From: Pseudoxanthomonas jiangsuensis
GTDB lineage: Bacteria; Pseudomonadota; Gammaproteobacteria; Xanthomonadales; Xanthomonadaceae
Length of the DNA stretch: 64,000 nt
Direction: 5' to 3'
Assembly: GCF_010093185.1 (NCBI RefSeq)
Contig: NZ_PDWL01000019.1
Coordinates: forward strand, 1-64,000
The position numbers and the translations under genes are program-made. Shown in pieces: positions 40,700-51,022 of this stretch. The first letter of the stretch is position 1; every line of letters starts with the position of its first letter. The notes under the pieces were generated by a model. That model did no database searches, was not told where the DNA came from, and saw only the letters and a program-made list of their open reading frames with translations.

Positions 40700-42013
40700 T
40701 CAGAGCATCAGGTCCAGCAGCAGCACCCCCGCCAGCCCGACCACCGAGATGGTGGTTTCCATCACCGTCCACGAGGCGAAGGTCTGCTTCATGGACAGGT
40801 TGAAGAACTCCTTGAACATCCAGAAGGCCGAGTCGTTGACGTGCGAGCCGAACACGCTGCCTGCGCCGACCGCCAGCACCATCAACTCCGGCGACACGCC
40901 CGTGCTCTCGACCAGCGGGCCGACCACGCCGGCGGCGGTGATCACAGCCACGGTGGAGGAGCCGATCATCACCCGCAGCAGCGCGGTGGCCAGCCACGCG
41001 AACAGCAGCGGCGGCATGTGCCAGGCGCTGGCCAGCGCGGCGATGGTCGCGCCCACACCGCTGTCCACGAGCACCTGCTTGAACACGCCACCGGCGGTGA
41101 TGATCAGCAGGATCACCGCGATGCCGCTGATCGCGGCATTGAGCCAGCGGGTCTGCGTCTCCAGGCCGACGCCGCGGCGGTAGCCGAGGAACCAGAACGC
41201 GATCAGCGTGGACAGCAGCAGCGCCACGGTCGGGTTGCCCAGGAACAGCAACGCGGTGCGTGCCAGGCCTTCTGGAAGCAGGCCTTCGGCCACTACCGAG
41301 ACGCTGATCAGCAGCACCGGCGACAGTGCGATCAGGAACGAGCGGGTAGCCCCCGGCAGCCCGCCCTTCAGTCCGTCCGCGGTGCCGTTGAACAGGTCCG
41401 GCAGCGGCGGATTGATCGCCTTCAGCCGTCGTGACAGCCACGGCCCGGCGATCACCACCGCGGGAATCGCCATGACGATGCCGTACAGCAGGGTGCGGCC
41501 CATGTCCGCGCTGAACGCGTTGACCAGCACCACCGGCCCCGGATGCGGCGGCAGGAAGCAGTGGGTGGTGCTGAGCGAGGCCACCGTTGGGATGGCCAGC
41601 TGCAGGATCGGCAGGCCGGTGCGGCGGGCCAGCGAGAAGATCAGCGGGACCAGGATGATGAAGCCGGCATTGAAGTACAGCGGGATGCCGACCAGGAAGC
41701 CGGTCAGCAGCAGCGCCCACTGGATGTTGCGCTCGCCGAACGCGCCGACCAGGGTGGTGGCGATCTTCTCCGCCGCCCCGCTCTCCTCCAGCACCTTGCC
41801 CAGGATCGCGCCGAGCACGATCACCAGGGCCAGGCCCGCCAGGGTGCTGCCGACGCCGGCGTCGATGGTCTTCACCAGGGCCTGCGGCTCGATCCCCAGG
41901 GCCAGGCCCATCGGGATCGCGACCACCAGCAGCGACAGGAACGGGCTCAGCTTGCGCGCGGTGAGGAAGATCTGCAGCGCGATCCCCGCGGCGATGATGA
42001 GGAAGGTGACCAT
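40700..42013 (-). CDS. GntP-family sugar-acid permease (probable xylonate/gluconate transporter)
   Basis: Inner-membrane permease of 437 aa with 12-14 hydrophobic helices. GntP landmarks include FLVGIPLYFNAGFIILVPL, STTHCFLPPHPGPV and GSVFGSHVNDSAFWMFKEFF. ATG 42013 has GGGGAGC upstream; a longer frame to 42070 adds 19 unlikely residues. It directly follows a YjhG/YagF-type dehydratase, the same pairing as E. coli yjhF-yjhG and yagG-yagF, so a five-carbon sugar acid such as D-xylonate is the likely cargo. The specificity is inferred from context. It is the last gene of the long leftward series. Confidence 0.92.
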   Translation of the reverse strand: MVTFLIIAAGIALQIFLTARKLSPFLSLLVVAIPMGLALGIEPQALVKTIDAGVGSTLAGLALVIVLGAILGKVLEESGAAEKIATTLVGAFGERNIQWALLLTGFLVGIPLYFNAGFIILVPLIFSLARRTGLPILQLAIPTVASLSTTHCFLPPHPGPVVLVNAFSADMGRTLLYGIVMAIPAVVIAGPWLSRRLKAINPPLPDLFNGTADGLKGGLPGATRSFLIALSPVLLISVSVVAEGLLPEGLARTALLFLGNPTVALLLSTLIAFWFLGYRRGVGLETQTRWLNAAISGIAVILLIITAGGVFKQVLVDSGVGATIAALASAWHMPPLLFAWLATALLRVMIGSSTVAVITAAGVVGPLVESTGVSPELMVLAVGAGSVFGSHVNDSAFWMFKEFFNLSMKQTFASWTVMETTISVVGLAGVLLLDLML

Positions 42014-42082
42014 CGGAGCTCCCCGGTAATGCGAAGGAATCCCGCGGCCGGCCGTGGCCGGCGCGGGCATGGCGGTGTGGTG

Positions 42083-44104
42083 TCAGTCCCCAGCCGCGGC
42101 GCGGCGCTGCGCCAGTACCTCGCGGCCGGCGCGCAGGGTCTCGACGATGGCGTCCACGTCATAGACGCAGCCCCCCCAGGTGCCGCCGCAGGCTTCCTGC
42201 AACGCGGCCCACAGGCGCGTATCGGCCGGCAGCTTCGGATGCGGGGCGATCGCCGGGTGCACCGGGCGCGAGGCCAGCAGCGCCGCGCCTTGCTCCGGCC
42301 ACAGCGGCTGCGCCGGGTCGGTACCGACGAAATCGATGCGGCCCTGCAGGGTGTTGCGGTCGATCTCGATGCGCACCTGGTCGCCGTCACGCAGGCGCCC
42401 GATCGGGCCGCCGGCCAGCGCCTCCGGGCCGACGTGGCCGATGCAGGCGCCGGTGGACACGCCGGAGAAGCGCGCGTCGGTCAGCACCGGGACGTGTTTT
42501 CCCCAGGGCAGGTACTTGAGCGCGGAGGTGAGCTGGTAGGTTTCCTCCATGCCGGTGCCGGCCGGGCCGCAGCCGGCCAGCACCACCACGTCGCCGGCCA
42601 CCACCGCGCCGGGGCCCTTGCGCTTGATCGCGGCGATCGCCTCGTGCTCGGAGGCGAACACCCGCGCCGGGCCGGTGTGGCGGTAGACGTTGTCGGCGTC
42701 GACCACGGTCGGATCGATCGAGGTGGCCTTGATCACCGAGCCTTCCGGCGCGAGGTTGCCCACCGGGAACACCAGCGCCGAGGTCAGGCCCGCCGCGCGC
42801 GCGGCATCGGGCCCCATGATCACCTGGCCTGGGTCCACGCCGTCCAGCTCGCGCAATCGCTGCCGCGCGATGCGGCGCGCCTCGCTGCGCTCCCACCATT
42901 CCAGATTCTCGCCGACGGTGGCGCCGCTGACGGTGGGCGCGTCGAGGTGCAGCAGCCCCATCTCCCGTAGGTGCAGCATCACCTCCGGCACGCCGCCGGC
43001 CATGAACACCTGCACCGTGGGATGGTGGCGCGGCCCGTTGGGCAGGGCGTCGACCAGGCGCGGGGTGGCGCGGTTGGCGGCGGTCCAGTCGGCCACCGTC
43101 GGCGGCGCCAGCCCGGCGGCATGCGCGATTGCCGGCACGTGCAGCAGCAGGTTGGTCGAGCCGCCGAACGCGGCGTGCACCACCAGCGCGTTCTCCAGGG
43201 CCTGGCGGGTGAGGATCGCCGCCAGCGGCGTGCCGGCCTGGGCCAGGCGCACCAGCGCCAGCGCCGAGCGCCGCGCCATGTCCAGCCACACCGGCTCGCC
43301 GGACGGCGCCAGCGCGCTGTGCGGCAATGCGATCCCCAGCGCCTCGGCGATCACCTGCGAGGTCGCCGCGGTGCCGAGGAACTGGCAGCCGCCGCCCGGC
43401 GAGCCGCAGGCGCGGCAACCCATCGCCGCCGCGTGTTCCAGGTCGATCAGGCCGTGCGCGTAGCGCGCGCCGATGGTCTGCACCTTGGCGGTGTCCTCGG
43501 CCCCGCGCGCCGGCAGGGTTACCCCGCCGGGCACGATCACTCCGGGCAGCTCGCCGCAGCCGGCCAGGGCCAGCATCATCGCCGGCAGGCCCTTGTCGCA
43601 GGTGGCGATGCCGAGCACGCCGCGGCGGGTGGGCAGCGAGCGCACCAGCCGGCGCATCGTCATCGCCGCGTCGTTGCGGTACGGCAGGCTGTCGAACATG
43701 CCGGTGGTGCCCTGGGTACGACCGTCGCAGGGATCGGAGCACATCACCGAGAACGGCAGCCCTCCCTCGCCGGCCAGGGTCTCGGCCGCGGCGCGCACCA
43801 GCCGGTCGATCTCCCAGTGGCCGGTGTGCAGGCCCAGCGCGACCGGCCGGCCGTCCTCGGCGCGCAGGCCGCCCTGGGTGCTGAGGATCAGGTAGGGATC
43901 GCGCGCGATCTCGCTGGCGCGCCAGCCCATGCCGGCGTTCTGGGTCATGCCGAACAGGTGGCCGCTGGGCGCCTGGCGCAGGGTGGCGTCGTCGATCGGC
44001 AGGCGCCCGGACGGGCCCTCGCCGGAGGTGCGGGTGGCGGCCAGCGCGGCGCCGTCACCGAGGATCGCGTCGAGGACGCCGTCTGCTGGACCGTCGCCGT
44101 GCAT
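42083..44104 (-). CDS. D-xylonate dehydratase (YjhG/YagF family, IlvD/Edd superfamily)
   Basis: Iron-sulfur dehydratase of 673 aa converting D-xylonate to 2-keto-3-deoxy-D-xylonate. Cluster ligands are in CSDPCDGRTQGTTGM, GIATCDKGLPAM and CRACGSPGGGCQFLGTA; TDARFSGVSTGACIGHVGPEA is the conserved C-terminal substrate motif. Length fits the YjhG/YagF group (about 655 aa) rather than IlvD or Edd. The ATG at 44104 is preceded by GAGGC; an upstream GTG is also in frame. It lies 8 bp after the semialdehyde dehydrogenase gene. With its neighbours it forms steps two to four of a Weimberg-type pathway. Confidence 0.92.
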   Translation of the reverse strand: MHGDGPADGVLDAILGDGAALAATRTSGEGPSGRLPIDDATLRQAPSGHLFGMTQNAGMGWRASEIARDPYLILSTQGGLRAEDGRPVALGLHTGHWEIDRLVRAAAETLAGEGGLPFSVMCSDPCDGRTQGTTGMFDSLPYRNDAAMTMRRLVRSLPTRRGVLGIATCDKGLPAMMLALAGCGELPGVIVPGGVTLPARGAEDTAKVQTIGARYAHGLIDLEHAAAMGCRACGSPGGGCQFLGTAATSQVIAEALGIALPHSALAPSGEPVWLDMARRSALALVRLAQAGTPLAAILTRQALENALVVHAAFGGSTNLLLHVPAIAHAAGLAPPTVADWTAANRATPRLVDALPNGPRHHPTVQVFMAGGVPEVMLHLREMGLLHLDAPTVSGATVGENLEWWERSEARRIARQRLRELDGVDPGQVIMGPDAARAAGLTSALVFPVGNLAPEGSVIKATSIDPTVVDADNVYRHTGPARVFASEHEAIAAIKRKGPGAVVAGDVVVLAGCGPAGTGMEETYQLTSALKYLPWGKHVPVLTDARFSGVSTGACIGHVGPEALAGGPIGRLRDGDQVRIEIDRNTLQGRIDFVGTDPAQPLWPEQGAALLASRPVHPAIAPHPKLPADTRLWAALQEACGGTWGGCVYDVDAIVETLRAGREVLAQRRAAAGD

Positions 44105-44112
44105 GCCGTGCC

Positions 44113-45711
44113 TCACGCGTCGGCGGTGGTCCACTGCCCGTCGACCAGGCGCAGCAGGCTACCGGTGGGATTGGCGTCGCGCAGCGCCGGCGGCAGCCGG
44201 TGCGGGCGCACGTTGTCGTAGCTGTGCAGCGCCGAGAAGCGCAGCAGCGAGGCCGGGATGCCGACCGCGGTGAACGCCGGATGGCCGGTGGCCGGGTACG
44301 GGCCGCCGTGGTTCTGCGCCGGCGATACCGCCACGCCGGTGGGCATGCGGTCGTTGATCAGGCGGCCGACGCGGGTGCGCAGCACCGGCGCCAATGCGTC
44401 GTACAGCGCGTCGTCCGCACCGGCGGTGTCGCTGTAGAGCGTGCCGGTGAGGTTGCCTTCCAGCGCCTGCGCGATCCGCAGCAGCTGTTCCTGCGACTCG
44501 GCCAGTACCAGCAGGCAGACCTGGCCGAAGGCTTCGTTCTGCAGCTGCCGCGGGCTCTCCAGGAAGCGGCTGCCGGACACCTTGAGCAGGGTCGGCTGGA
44601 AGCCATAGCCGGCCGCGTCCGCGGCGATGCCGCCACCGGCCAGCAGCTCGGCACCGGCCGCGCGCAGGGCCGCCACCGCCTCGCCCACCGATTCCGGCGC
44701 GCGCGCGGTCAGCAGCACGCCGGCGGCGGTGGCCTCGGTCAGGCGCTGCATTTCCCGAACGAAGGCATCGGTGTGCCCGCCCGGCGCCAGCACGGCCACG
44801 CCCGGGCGGGTGCAGAACTGGCCCGCGCCCATCGCGCACGAGCCGGCCAGCTCGGCGGCGATCGCCGCGCCGCGCTCGGCCAGCGCGCCGGGCAGCACGA
44901 ACACCGGGTTGACGCTGGACATCTCCAGGTACGCCGGCTTGCCGGCCGCGTCGGCGGCGGCCTTGATCGCCATGCCGGCCGGACGGCTGCCGGTGAAGGC
45001 CACCGCGGCGGTGCGCGGATCGGCCACCGCGCGCAGGCCCAGCGCATTGCCGGTGTGGAAGAACATCTGCACCGCGCCGGATGGCAGGCCTCTGGCCTGC
45101 ACCGCCTCGGCCGCGGCCTGGGCCAGCAGCAAAGAGGTGTACGGATGCGCCGGGTGCGCCTTGGCGATCACTGGATTGCCCGCGGCGATCGCCGCAGCGA
45201 AGTCCCCGCCGGCGATGCCGTTGAACGCGAACGGGAAGTTGTTGGGGCCGAACACCAGCACCGGGCCGCCCAGCGGGCCGTGCATGGAGCGCAGGTTGTT
45301 GGCGGTGTCGAGGGTCGGGCGTGCCCAGCCGCCGTCGCGCGCGGCCCGCGCGGCCTGGCGCAGCTGGCCGGTGCTGCGCGGCAGCTCGGCGGTGCGCAGG
45401 CGCGGCTCCACCGGCAGGCCGGTCTCGCGGTGCGCGGATTCGATCAAGGCCTCGGCGCGCGCTTCGATGCCCGCGGCATACGCCTCCAGGAACGCGGAGA
45501 TGCGCTCGCCTGGCAGCCGCGCCATTTCGGTGGCGGCGCGCTGGCCGGCGTCGAGCATCGCGTCCAGGTCGTCCCAGCCTGAGATCGGGAAATCGTGCGC
45601 ATCCAGTTCCAGCTTCCGCGAGGGATCGAACGCGCGGAAGCTGCCGGCCGGAGCGCGGGCGGCCACCCAGCGGCCGTCGAGGAGGATGGATTGCAGGTTG
45701 GACGCCGTCAT
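44113..45711 (-). CDS. Alpha-ketoglutarate semialdehyde dehydrogenase (2,5-dioxopentanoate)
   Basis: NAD(P)-dependent aldehyde dehydrogenase of 532 aa. [22 protein letters not shown] and the catalytic Cys in [10 protein letters not shown] are present, with [12 protein letters not shown] replacing the usual catalytic Glu segment, as is typical of the ketoglutaric semialdehyde dehydrogenase branch. It would produce 2-oxoglutarate, the last Weimberg step. Its ATG overlaps the stop of the upstream hydrolase-family gene (ATGA). The product is cytoplasmic. Other aldehydes could be substrates, but the setting favours sugar-acid breakdown. Confidence 0.93.
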   Translation of the reverse strand: MTASNLQSILLDGRWVAARAPAGSFRAFDPSRKLELDAHDFPISGWDDLDAMLDAGQRAATEMARLPGERISAFLEAYAAGIEARAEALIESAHRETGLPVEPRLRTAELPRSTGQLRQAARAARDGGWARPTLDTANNLRSMHGPLGGPVLVFGPNNFPFAFNGIAGGDFAAAIAAGNPVIAKAHPAHPYTSLLLAQAAAEAVQARGLPSGAVQMFFHTGNALGLRAVADPRTAAVAFTGSRPAGMAIKAAADAAGKPAYLEMSSVNPVFVLPGALAERGAAIAAELAGSCAMGAGQFCTRPGVAVLAPGGHTDAFVREMQRLTEATAAGVLLTARAPESVGEAVAALRAAGAELLAGGGIAADAAGYGFQPTLLKVSGSRFLESPRQLQNEAFGQVCLLVLAESQEQLLRIAQALEGNLTGTLYSDTAGADDALYDALAPVLRTRVGRLINDRMPTGVAVSPAQNHGGPYPATGHPAFTAVGIPASLLRFSALHSYDNVRPHRLPPALRDANPTGSLLRLVDGQWTTADA

Positions 45712-46526
45712 AGCACCGGGTTCTCCAGGACCAGGCCGCCGATGTCGATGCGCACGACGTCGCCGGCCTGCAGGGTGAAGCTCTCGTCCGGCACGATCCC
45801 GGTGCCGGTGAACAGGAACGCGCCGTGCGGGAACGACAGCTCGCGGAACAGGTAGCCGGCCAGTTCCTCCAGGCCGCGCTTGATCTGCGAGCTGCGGGTC
45901 TGCCCGGCGAACGCCAGCTCCCCGCCGCGGTGGATCTGCAGGTCGATGGCCAGGTCGCGCAGGGCGTCGGCGGCGCACAGGACGATGCCCGGGCCGAGCG
46001 CGCAGGCACCGTCGTAGACCTTGGCCTGCGGCAGGTAGAGCGGGTTCTCGCCCTCGATGCTGCGCGAGGACACGTCGTTGCCGACGGTGTAGCCGCGGAT
46101 GCCGCCGGCGCTGTCCAGCAGCAGCACCAGCTCGGGCTCGGGCACGTTCCAGGCGCTGTCGGCGCGCACCCGGATGCCTTCGCGGTGGCCGCGGGTGCGC
46201 CAGCCGCAGGCCTTGAAGAACAGCTCCGGGCGCGCCGCCGAATAGACCTTCTGGTAGACGTCGGCGCTCTGCGATTCGGCCTCGCGCGCCATCCGGCTGC
46301 TGAGGTAGGTGACGCCGCTGGCCCAGGCTTCCTGCGCGTCCTCGATCGGCGCCAGCAGGGGACCGTCGGCCGGCGCGCCGCGTTCGGGCGCGGCCAGCTG
46401 CGCCTGCGCGGCATCGGCCGGCAAGGCCAGCCAGGCGGCGAGGCTGAAGCCGGCGGGAAGATAGCGGCCGTCCAGGGCCCAGCGCGGGCCCTCGGAGGTG
46501 GCGTGGCGGGTCAGGCGGGCGGTCAT
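45708..46526 (-). CDS. FAH-family 2-keto-3-deoxy-D-xylonate (pentonate) dehydratase
   Basis: Protein of 272 aa with a fumarylacetoacetate-hydrolase fold. Metal-binding and family segments are [40 protein letters not shown] and [18 protein letters not shown]. In Weimberg gene sets a homologue (XylX) dehydrates 2-keto-3-deoxy-xylonate to ketoglutarate semialdehyde, and the adjacent semialdehyde dehydrogenase and xylonate dehydratase support that role. ATG 46526 has GGAG 6 bp upstream; an ATG four codons earlier is less likely. It lies 38 bp after uxuB. Confidence 0.88.
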   Translation of the reverse strand: MTARLTRHATSEGPRWALDGRYLPAGFSLAAWLALPADAAQAQLAAPERGAPADGPLLAPIEDAQEAWASGVTYLSSRMAREAESQSADVYQKVYSAARPELFFKACGWRTRGHREGIRVRADSAWNVPEPELVLLLDSAGGIRGYTVGNDVSSRSIEGENPLYLPQAKVYDGACALGPGIVLCAADALRDLAIDLQIHRGGELAFAGQTRSSQIKRGLEELAGYLFRELSFPHGAFLFTGTGIVPDESFTLQAGDVVRIDIGGLVLENPVL

Positions 46527-46564
46527 CGGGCACTCCACGGGGACGGACGGTTTGCAGGGAACGG

Positions 46565-48058
46565 CTACGGCTTCGCCGCCGCGGCCAGTGCGTGGCGCAC
46601 CGCGTCCGGCGTCGCCGGCGCCAGCGCGGCGTAGGCCTCACCCAGCGCGGCGGCGAAGCGCGGGTCGCCGGCCAGCGCACCGAACACGCCGTCCAGGGCC
46701 AGGAATCCGGCGACGTCTTCGGCCTCGCCGGTGCAGGCCGCGCCGGTGCGCGCCAGCGCCTCGGCCAGCGGGTCGTCGATCGCCACTCCGTTTCGCGCCT
46801 GTCGCGCCACGAACCGCAGCCAGCCGGCCACCGGCAGGCACAGGCGCGCGACCGGGCGGCCGGCGGCCAGCGCCTCGGCGATCGTGCCGAGCAGGCGCAC
46901 CGGGATCTTCTGCGAGCCGTCCCAGGCGATCTGCGCCAGCAGGTGGCGGATGGCCGGGTTGCGGAAGCGGGCCAGGATCGCGTCGACGTAGGCCTGCGGG
47001 TCGAAGCCCGGCAGGGCCTGCAAGGAGGGCACGATGTCCTGCCGCATCAGCCGCTCGACGAAGCCGGCCAGCACCGGCTCGGCCATCGCCGCGGCCACCG
47101 TCTCCAGTTCCAGCAGCGAGCCGAGGTAGGCCAGCGCCGAATGCGGGGCGTTGAGCAGGCGCAGCTTGGCCCGGTCGTAGCCGGCGATGTCGGCGCCTAC
47201 CACCACCCCGACCCGCTCCAGCGGCGGCCGGCCGTGGCGGAAGTCGTCCTCCACCACCCATTGGGCGTACGGCTCGCGCTGCACCGGCCAGGCGTCGGCC
47301 ACGCCCAGGGCCGCGGCGACCCGCGCGCGCACCGCGTCGTCGGTGGCCGGGGTGATGCTGTCGACCATCGAACGCGGGAACCCGGTTTCGGCTTCGATCC
47401 ACGCCGCCAGCGCCGGATCCAGCCGGCGCGCGTAGTCCAGCACCGCGCGGCGCAGGCGGCCGCCGTTGTCGGCGAGGTTGTCGCAGCTGAGCACGGTGTA
47501 CGCCGCCAGGCCGCGCTCGCGGCGCAGGCGCAGGCCCTCGACCAGCCAGCCGACCGCGCTGACCGGCGTCCGCGGCGCGGCCAGGTCGTGGACGATGTCC
47601 GGGTGGCCGGCATCGATCCCGTCGGCGGACAGGCAGTAGCCCTTCTCGGTGATGGTCAGGGTCACCAGCCGCACCTGCGGATCGGCCAGCCGCGCCAGCA
47701 CGGCCTCGCGTTCCTGCGGCGCGCACAGCACCTCGCGGATCGAACCGATCACCCGCAACGCGGATCGCCCGCCGTCGCGCGCGCCCAGCAGCTCCAGCGC
47801 GTACAGGCCGTCCTGCGGACGCAGGGCGTCGCGCACCCCGGCGCTGTGCAGCGACACCGCGCTGATCGCCCAGTCCGGATCGTGCGCCAGCAGGTCGTCG
47901 AGGTAGACCGCCTGGTGGGCGCGGTGGAACGCACCCGGGCCGAAGTGGACGATGCCGATGCGGGTCGCGGCGCGGTCGTACGCGGGCACGGCGACGTACG
48001 CGGGCAGCGCATGCAGGTTGGCATCGGACAGTCGGGGAACGGGTGGAACCTGGTTCAT
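46565..48058 (-). CDS. uxuB: Fructuronate reductase / mannitol dehydrogenase family
   Basis: Long-chain NAD-dependent polyol dehydrogenase of 497 aa. The N-terminus has the nucleotide-binding [20 protein letters not shown]. The active-site pattern K-x5-N-x2-H occurs as KLRLLNAPH, with SITPATDD preceding. The family covers mannitol, altronate and mannonate dehydrogenases. With uxaC and mannonate dehydratase in the same locus, D-fructuronate to D-mannonate reduction is the best assignment. ATG 48058 begins [11 protein letters not shown]. It is separated from the upstream GH3 gene by 167 bp with a hairpin, so a new promoter may exist there. Confidence 0.92.
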   Translation of the reverse strand: MNQVPPVPRLSDANLHALPAYVAVPAYDRAATRIGIVHFGPGAFHRAHQAVYLDDLLAHDPDWAISAVSLHSAGVRDALRPQDGLYALELLGARDGGRSALRVIGSIREVLCAPQEREAVLARLADPQVRLVTLTITEKGYCLSADGIDAGHPDIVHDLAAPRTPVSAVGWLVEGLRLRRERGLAAYTVLSCDNLADNGGRLRRAVLDYARRLDPALAAWIEAETGFPRSMVDSITPATDDAVRARVAAALGVADAWPVQREPYAQWVVEDDFRHGRPPLERVGVVVGADIAGYDRAKLRLLNAPHSALAYLGSLLELETVAAAMAEPVLAGFVERLMRQDIVPSLQALPGFDPQAYVDAILARFRNPAIRHLLAQIAWDGSQKIPVRLLGTIAEALAAGRPVARLCLPVAGWLRFVARQARNGVAIDDPLAEALARTGAACTGEAEDVAGFLALDGVFGALAGDPRFAAALGEAYAALAPATPDAVRHALAAAAKP

Positions 48059-48184
48059 CGGACTCGTGGATCGAGGCTGGAAGGGAAGGCCCGCATCGCG
48101 GCGCGGGCCGCGGCGGACCGCTGGAGGATGGGGATCGGCGAAACCGGCGGCCTGGGAGTGTCCGCCGGCTCCGCCTCACCCCGG

Positions 48185-48216
48185 CCGCCCGTACCCCGGA
48201 GAGAGGGGACGGGCGG
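48185..48216. terminator. Hairpin downstream of the GH3 gene
   Basis: CCGCCCGT-a-CCCC pairs with GGGG-ACGGGCGG around a 7-base loop. It lies 10 bp after the GH3 stop in the leftward direction, within the 167-bp gap before uxuB, and has no T-run. It may partly separate the glycosidase genes from the catabolic genes. Confidence 0.5.
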
Positions 48217-48225
48217 CGACAACGC

Positions 48226-50988
48226 TCATCGGGCCGGATCCACCTGCAGCGTGGCGCGCTGGCGCACGTCCGCGCTGGAGGCGCCGACCTGGACCTCGTA
48301 GCGGCCCGGATCGACCACGTAGGCGCCGGCCTGCGCGTCGTAGCGGCGCAGGTCGCGTTCGGGGACGAGGGTGAATTCCAGCGCACGGCTCTCGCCCGGC
48401 TGCAGGTGCACGCGCTGGAAGCCGCGCAGCTCCTTCAGCGCGCGCGGCTGCGCCGGCTGCAGCGGCTGCGCCAGATCCAAAGACGCCAGGTACAGCTGCA
48501 CCACCTCGTCGCCGGCGCGCGCGCCTTCGTTCTTCACCGTCACCGCGATCTTGACCGGATCGCCCGCGGCGGCCCGGCCGCGGTCCAGGCGCAGGCCCGA
48601 GTAGCCGAAGCGGGTGTACGACAGGCCGTGGCCGAACGGGTACAGCGGCTCGCCGCCGAAATAGCGGTAGGTGCGGCCGGCCATGGCGTAGTCGTCGAAC
48701 GCGGGCAGCTTCTCGTCGGCCTTGTAGAAGGTCACCGGCAGGCGGCCGGAGGGATTGGCGTCGCCAAACAGCACGTCGGCCACCGCGCTGCCGCCGCGCT
48801 GGCCCGGATACCACGCGACCAGGATGCCCGGCACGTGCTGCTCGGCCCAGTCCACCGCCAGCGCCGAGCCGGTGGTCAGCACCAGCACCACCGGCGTGCC
48901 GGTCGCCTGCACGGCCTCCAGCAGCTTGCGCTGGGTGGCCGGCAGGCGGATGTCGGTGCGGTCGCCGCCGGCGAAGCCGGGATAGTTGACCGTCATCTCC
49001 TCGCCTTCGACGTCGCCGGTCAGGCCGCCGACGAACACCACCACCTCGGCGCCGCGCGCGGCCTCGACCGCTTCTTCGAACGGCGGCCGGGCACCCGGCA
49101 TGCGCCAGGCCAGGCGCACGCCGGCGTCGCGTTCCAGCTCCTGGTATTCCAGGCGGATGTCGTAGGCGCGGCCGCCCTCCAGCTGCACCGTGGCCTGGTC
49201 GGCGGTGAGGCGGTCGGCCTTGCGCCAGCGGTCGATCACCGGCTTGCCGTCCAGGTACACGCGCACGCCGTCGTTGGCGGCCGCCTCCAGCACGTACTCG
49301 CCCGACACCGGCGGCAGCAGCTGGCCGCTCCAGCGGATGGAGAAGTCGTCGGCCGGCACCGCCTCGTCGGGGCCGGCCTCGCCGCGCGCCAGCAGGTTGT
49401 CGGTCGGCGAGCCGCGGTCCCAGCTGAAGCCGATCACCGGATCCACCCGCACCAGCGCCGGCGTGCCGGACAGGCCGGGGTTGCGGAAGTACTCGCCGCG
49501 CAGGCCGCGCTCGCTCGCGCCCGCGGCCGGGCGCAGGTACTGCGCCTCCACCAGCGGCGTAGCGGCCGGGTCGCTGCGCCCTTCCACCAGGTCGGCACCG
49601 CGGGCGTAGACGACCTGCGCCTGCGGCGCCGCCTCGCGGATGCCGCGCAGGATCGTCACCGGGTCGGCAGGAGTACCGAAGTAGTTGCCCAGCAGGGCCA
49701 TGGTGTCGTCGGCCGTGGGGCCGATCACCGCGATCCGCTTGGTCTGCCGCGACAAGGGCAGGACGCCGTCGTTCTTCAGCAGGACGATCGATTCCTGGGC
49801 CATCTTCCGCGCCAGCGCGTCATGCTGCGGCGACTGCACCACCGAGTACGGGATCTGCGCCCACTTCACCCGCTCCGGCGGGTCGAACATGCCCAGGCGC
49901 ATGCGCGCGGCGAACAGCCGCCCGAGCGAATCGTCCAGTTCGGCCTCGTCGATCAGGCCCTGCCTGACCGCGACCGGCAGGTGCTTGGCGTAGGTTTCGC
50001 CGCAGTTGAGCTCGGTACCCTTCTTCACCGCCAGCGCCGCGGCTTCCTCTGGGGTGGCGACGATCCTGTGGTTCTTCCAGATGTCCACGATCGCCCAGCA
50101 GTCGGACATCACGTAGCCCTTGAAGCCCCAGTCGCGGCGCAGGGTGTCGAGCAGCAGGAACTGGCTGGCGCTGGCCGATTCGCCGTAGACCCGGTTGTAG
50201 GCGCCCATCACCGCGTACACGCCGCCTTCCTTGACCAGGGCCTCGAACGCCGGCAGGTAGGTGTCGTACAGGTCCTGCTTGGAGGGGTGCACGTCGAAGG
50301 TGTGGCGGTCGGCCTCCGGGCCGCTGTGCACGGCGAAGTGCTTGGCGGTGGCGTCGAGCTTGCGGTAGTCCGGGTCCAGCGGCGCGCCGGTCGCCGGGTC
50401 CATGCCCTGCAGGCCGCGCACGAACGACACGCCCATCCGCGCGGTCAGGTACGGGTCCTCGCCGTAGGTCTCCTGGCCGCGGCCCCAGCGCGGATCGCGG
50501 AAGATGTTGATGTTCGGCGACCAGAAGGTTAGGCCCTGGTAGCGCCCGTGCTTGCCCTCGGCGAAGAAACGGTGGTGCTTGGCCCGGGCCTCGTCGCTGA
50601 TCGCCGCGGCGACCTGGTCCATCAGCGGGACGTCGAAGCTGGCGGCCATGCCGATCGCCTGCGGGAACACGGTCGCGCCGCCGGCGCGGGCCACCCCGTG
50701 CAGGGCCTCGTTCCACCAGTCGTAGGCCGGCACGCCCAGGCGCTCGATCGCCGGGGCGTCGTTCTGCATCTGCGCGGCCTTCTCCTCCAGGGTCATCCGC
50801 GCCACCAGCAGGGCGGCGCGCTCCTCGGGACTGCGCGAGGCATCCAGCCACGGACGTTCCTCGGCCGCCTGGGCCGACAGCCAGGCCAGGGCCGCCAGCA
50901 GGGCCGACCCGCAGGCGAGCGCCGAACGGCGGCGACGGCGGACGTCGTGCGTGTCGGCCGGCATGGGGCTGCGATGGTGTGCGTGCAT
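48226..50988 (-). CDS. GH3 beta-xylosidase/glucosidase with PA14 insert
   Basis: Secreted exo-glycosidase of 920 aa. An Arg-rich N-terminus (RRRRRSALA) and hydrophobic stretch (about residues 20-42) form the export signal. The GH3 barrel carries PRWGRGQETYGEDP, TAKHFAVHSGPE and nucleophile Asp296 in VMSDCWAI; Cys after SD is usual in the xylosidase branch. A PA14-like domain (GEYFRNPG to VYLDGKPVIDRW, about 500-630) is inserted in the C-terminal domain, and a fibronectin-III-like domain ends the protein. ATG 50988 is preceded by GGAGGAGAGGAC. It follows the GH43 lipoprotein gene by 34 bp. Confidence 0.94.
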   Translation of the reverse strand: MHAHHRSPMPADTHDVRRRRRSALACGSALLAALAWLSAQAAEERPWLDASRSPEERAALLVARMTLEEKAAQMQNDAPAIERLGVPAYDWWNEALHGVARAGGATVFPQAIGMAASFDVPLMDQVAAAISDEARAKHHRFFAEGKHGRYQGLTFWSPNINIFRDPRWGRGQETYGEDPYLTARMGVSFVRGLQGMDPATGAPLDPDYRKLDATAKHFAVHSGPEADRHTFDVHPSKQDLYDTYLPAFEALVKEGGVYAVMGAYNRVYGESASASQFLLLDTLRRDWGFKGYVMSDCWAIVDIWKNHRIVATPEEAAALAVKKGTELNCGETYAKHLPVAVRQGLIDEAELDDSLGRLFAARMRLGMFDPPERVKWAQIPYSVVQSPQHDALARKMAQESIVLLKNDGVLPLSRQTKRIAVIGPTADDTMALLGNYFGTPADPVTILRGIREAAPQAQVVYARGADLVEGRSDPAATPLVEAQYLRPAAGASERGLRGEYFRNPGLSGTPALVRVDPVIGFSWDRGSPTDNLLARGEAGPDEAVPADDFSIRWSGQLLPPVSGEYVLEAAANDGVRVYLDGKPVIDRWRKADRLTADQATVQLEGGRAYDIRLEYQELERDAGVRLAWRMPGARPPFEEAVEAARGAEVVVFVGGLTGDVEGEEMTVNYPGFAGGDRTDIRLPATQRKLLEAVQATGTPVVLVLTTGSALAVDWAEQHVPGILVAWYPGQRGGSAVADVLFGDANPSGRLPVTFYKADEKLPAFDDYAMAGRTYRYFGGEPLYPFGHGLSYTRFGYSGLRLDRGRAAAGDPVKIAVTVKNEGARAGDEVVQLYLASLDLAQPLQPAQPRALKELRGFQRVHLQPGESRALEFTLVPERDLRRYDAQAGAYVVDPGRYEVQVGASSADVRQRATLQVDPAR

Positions 50989-51022
50989 GTCCTCTCCTCC
51001 CTCAAGGTTCGATTGCCGCCGC

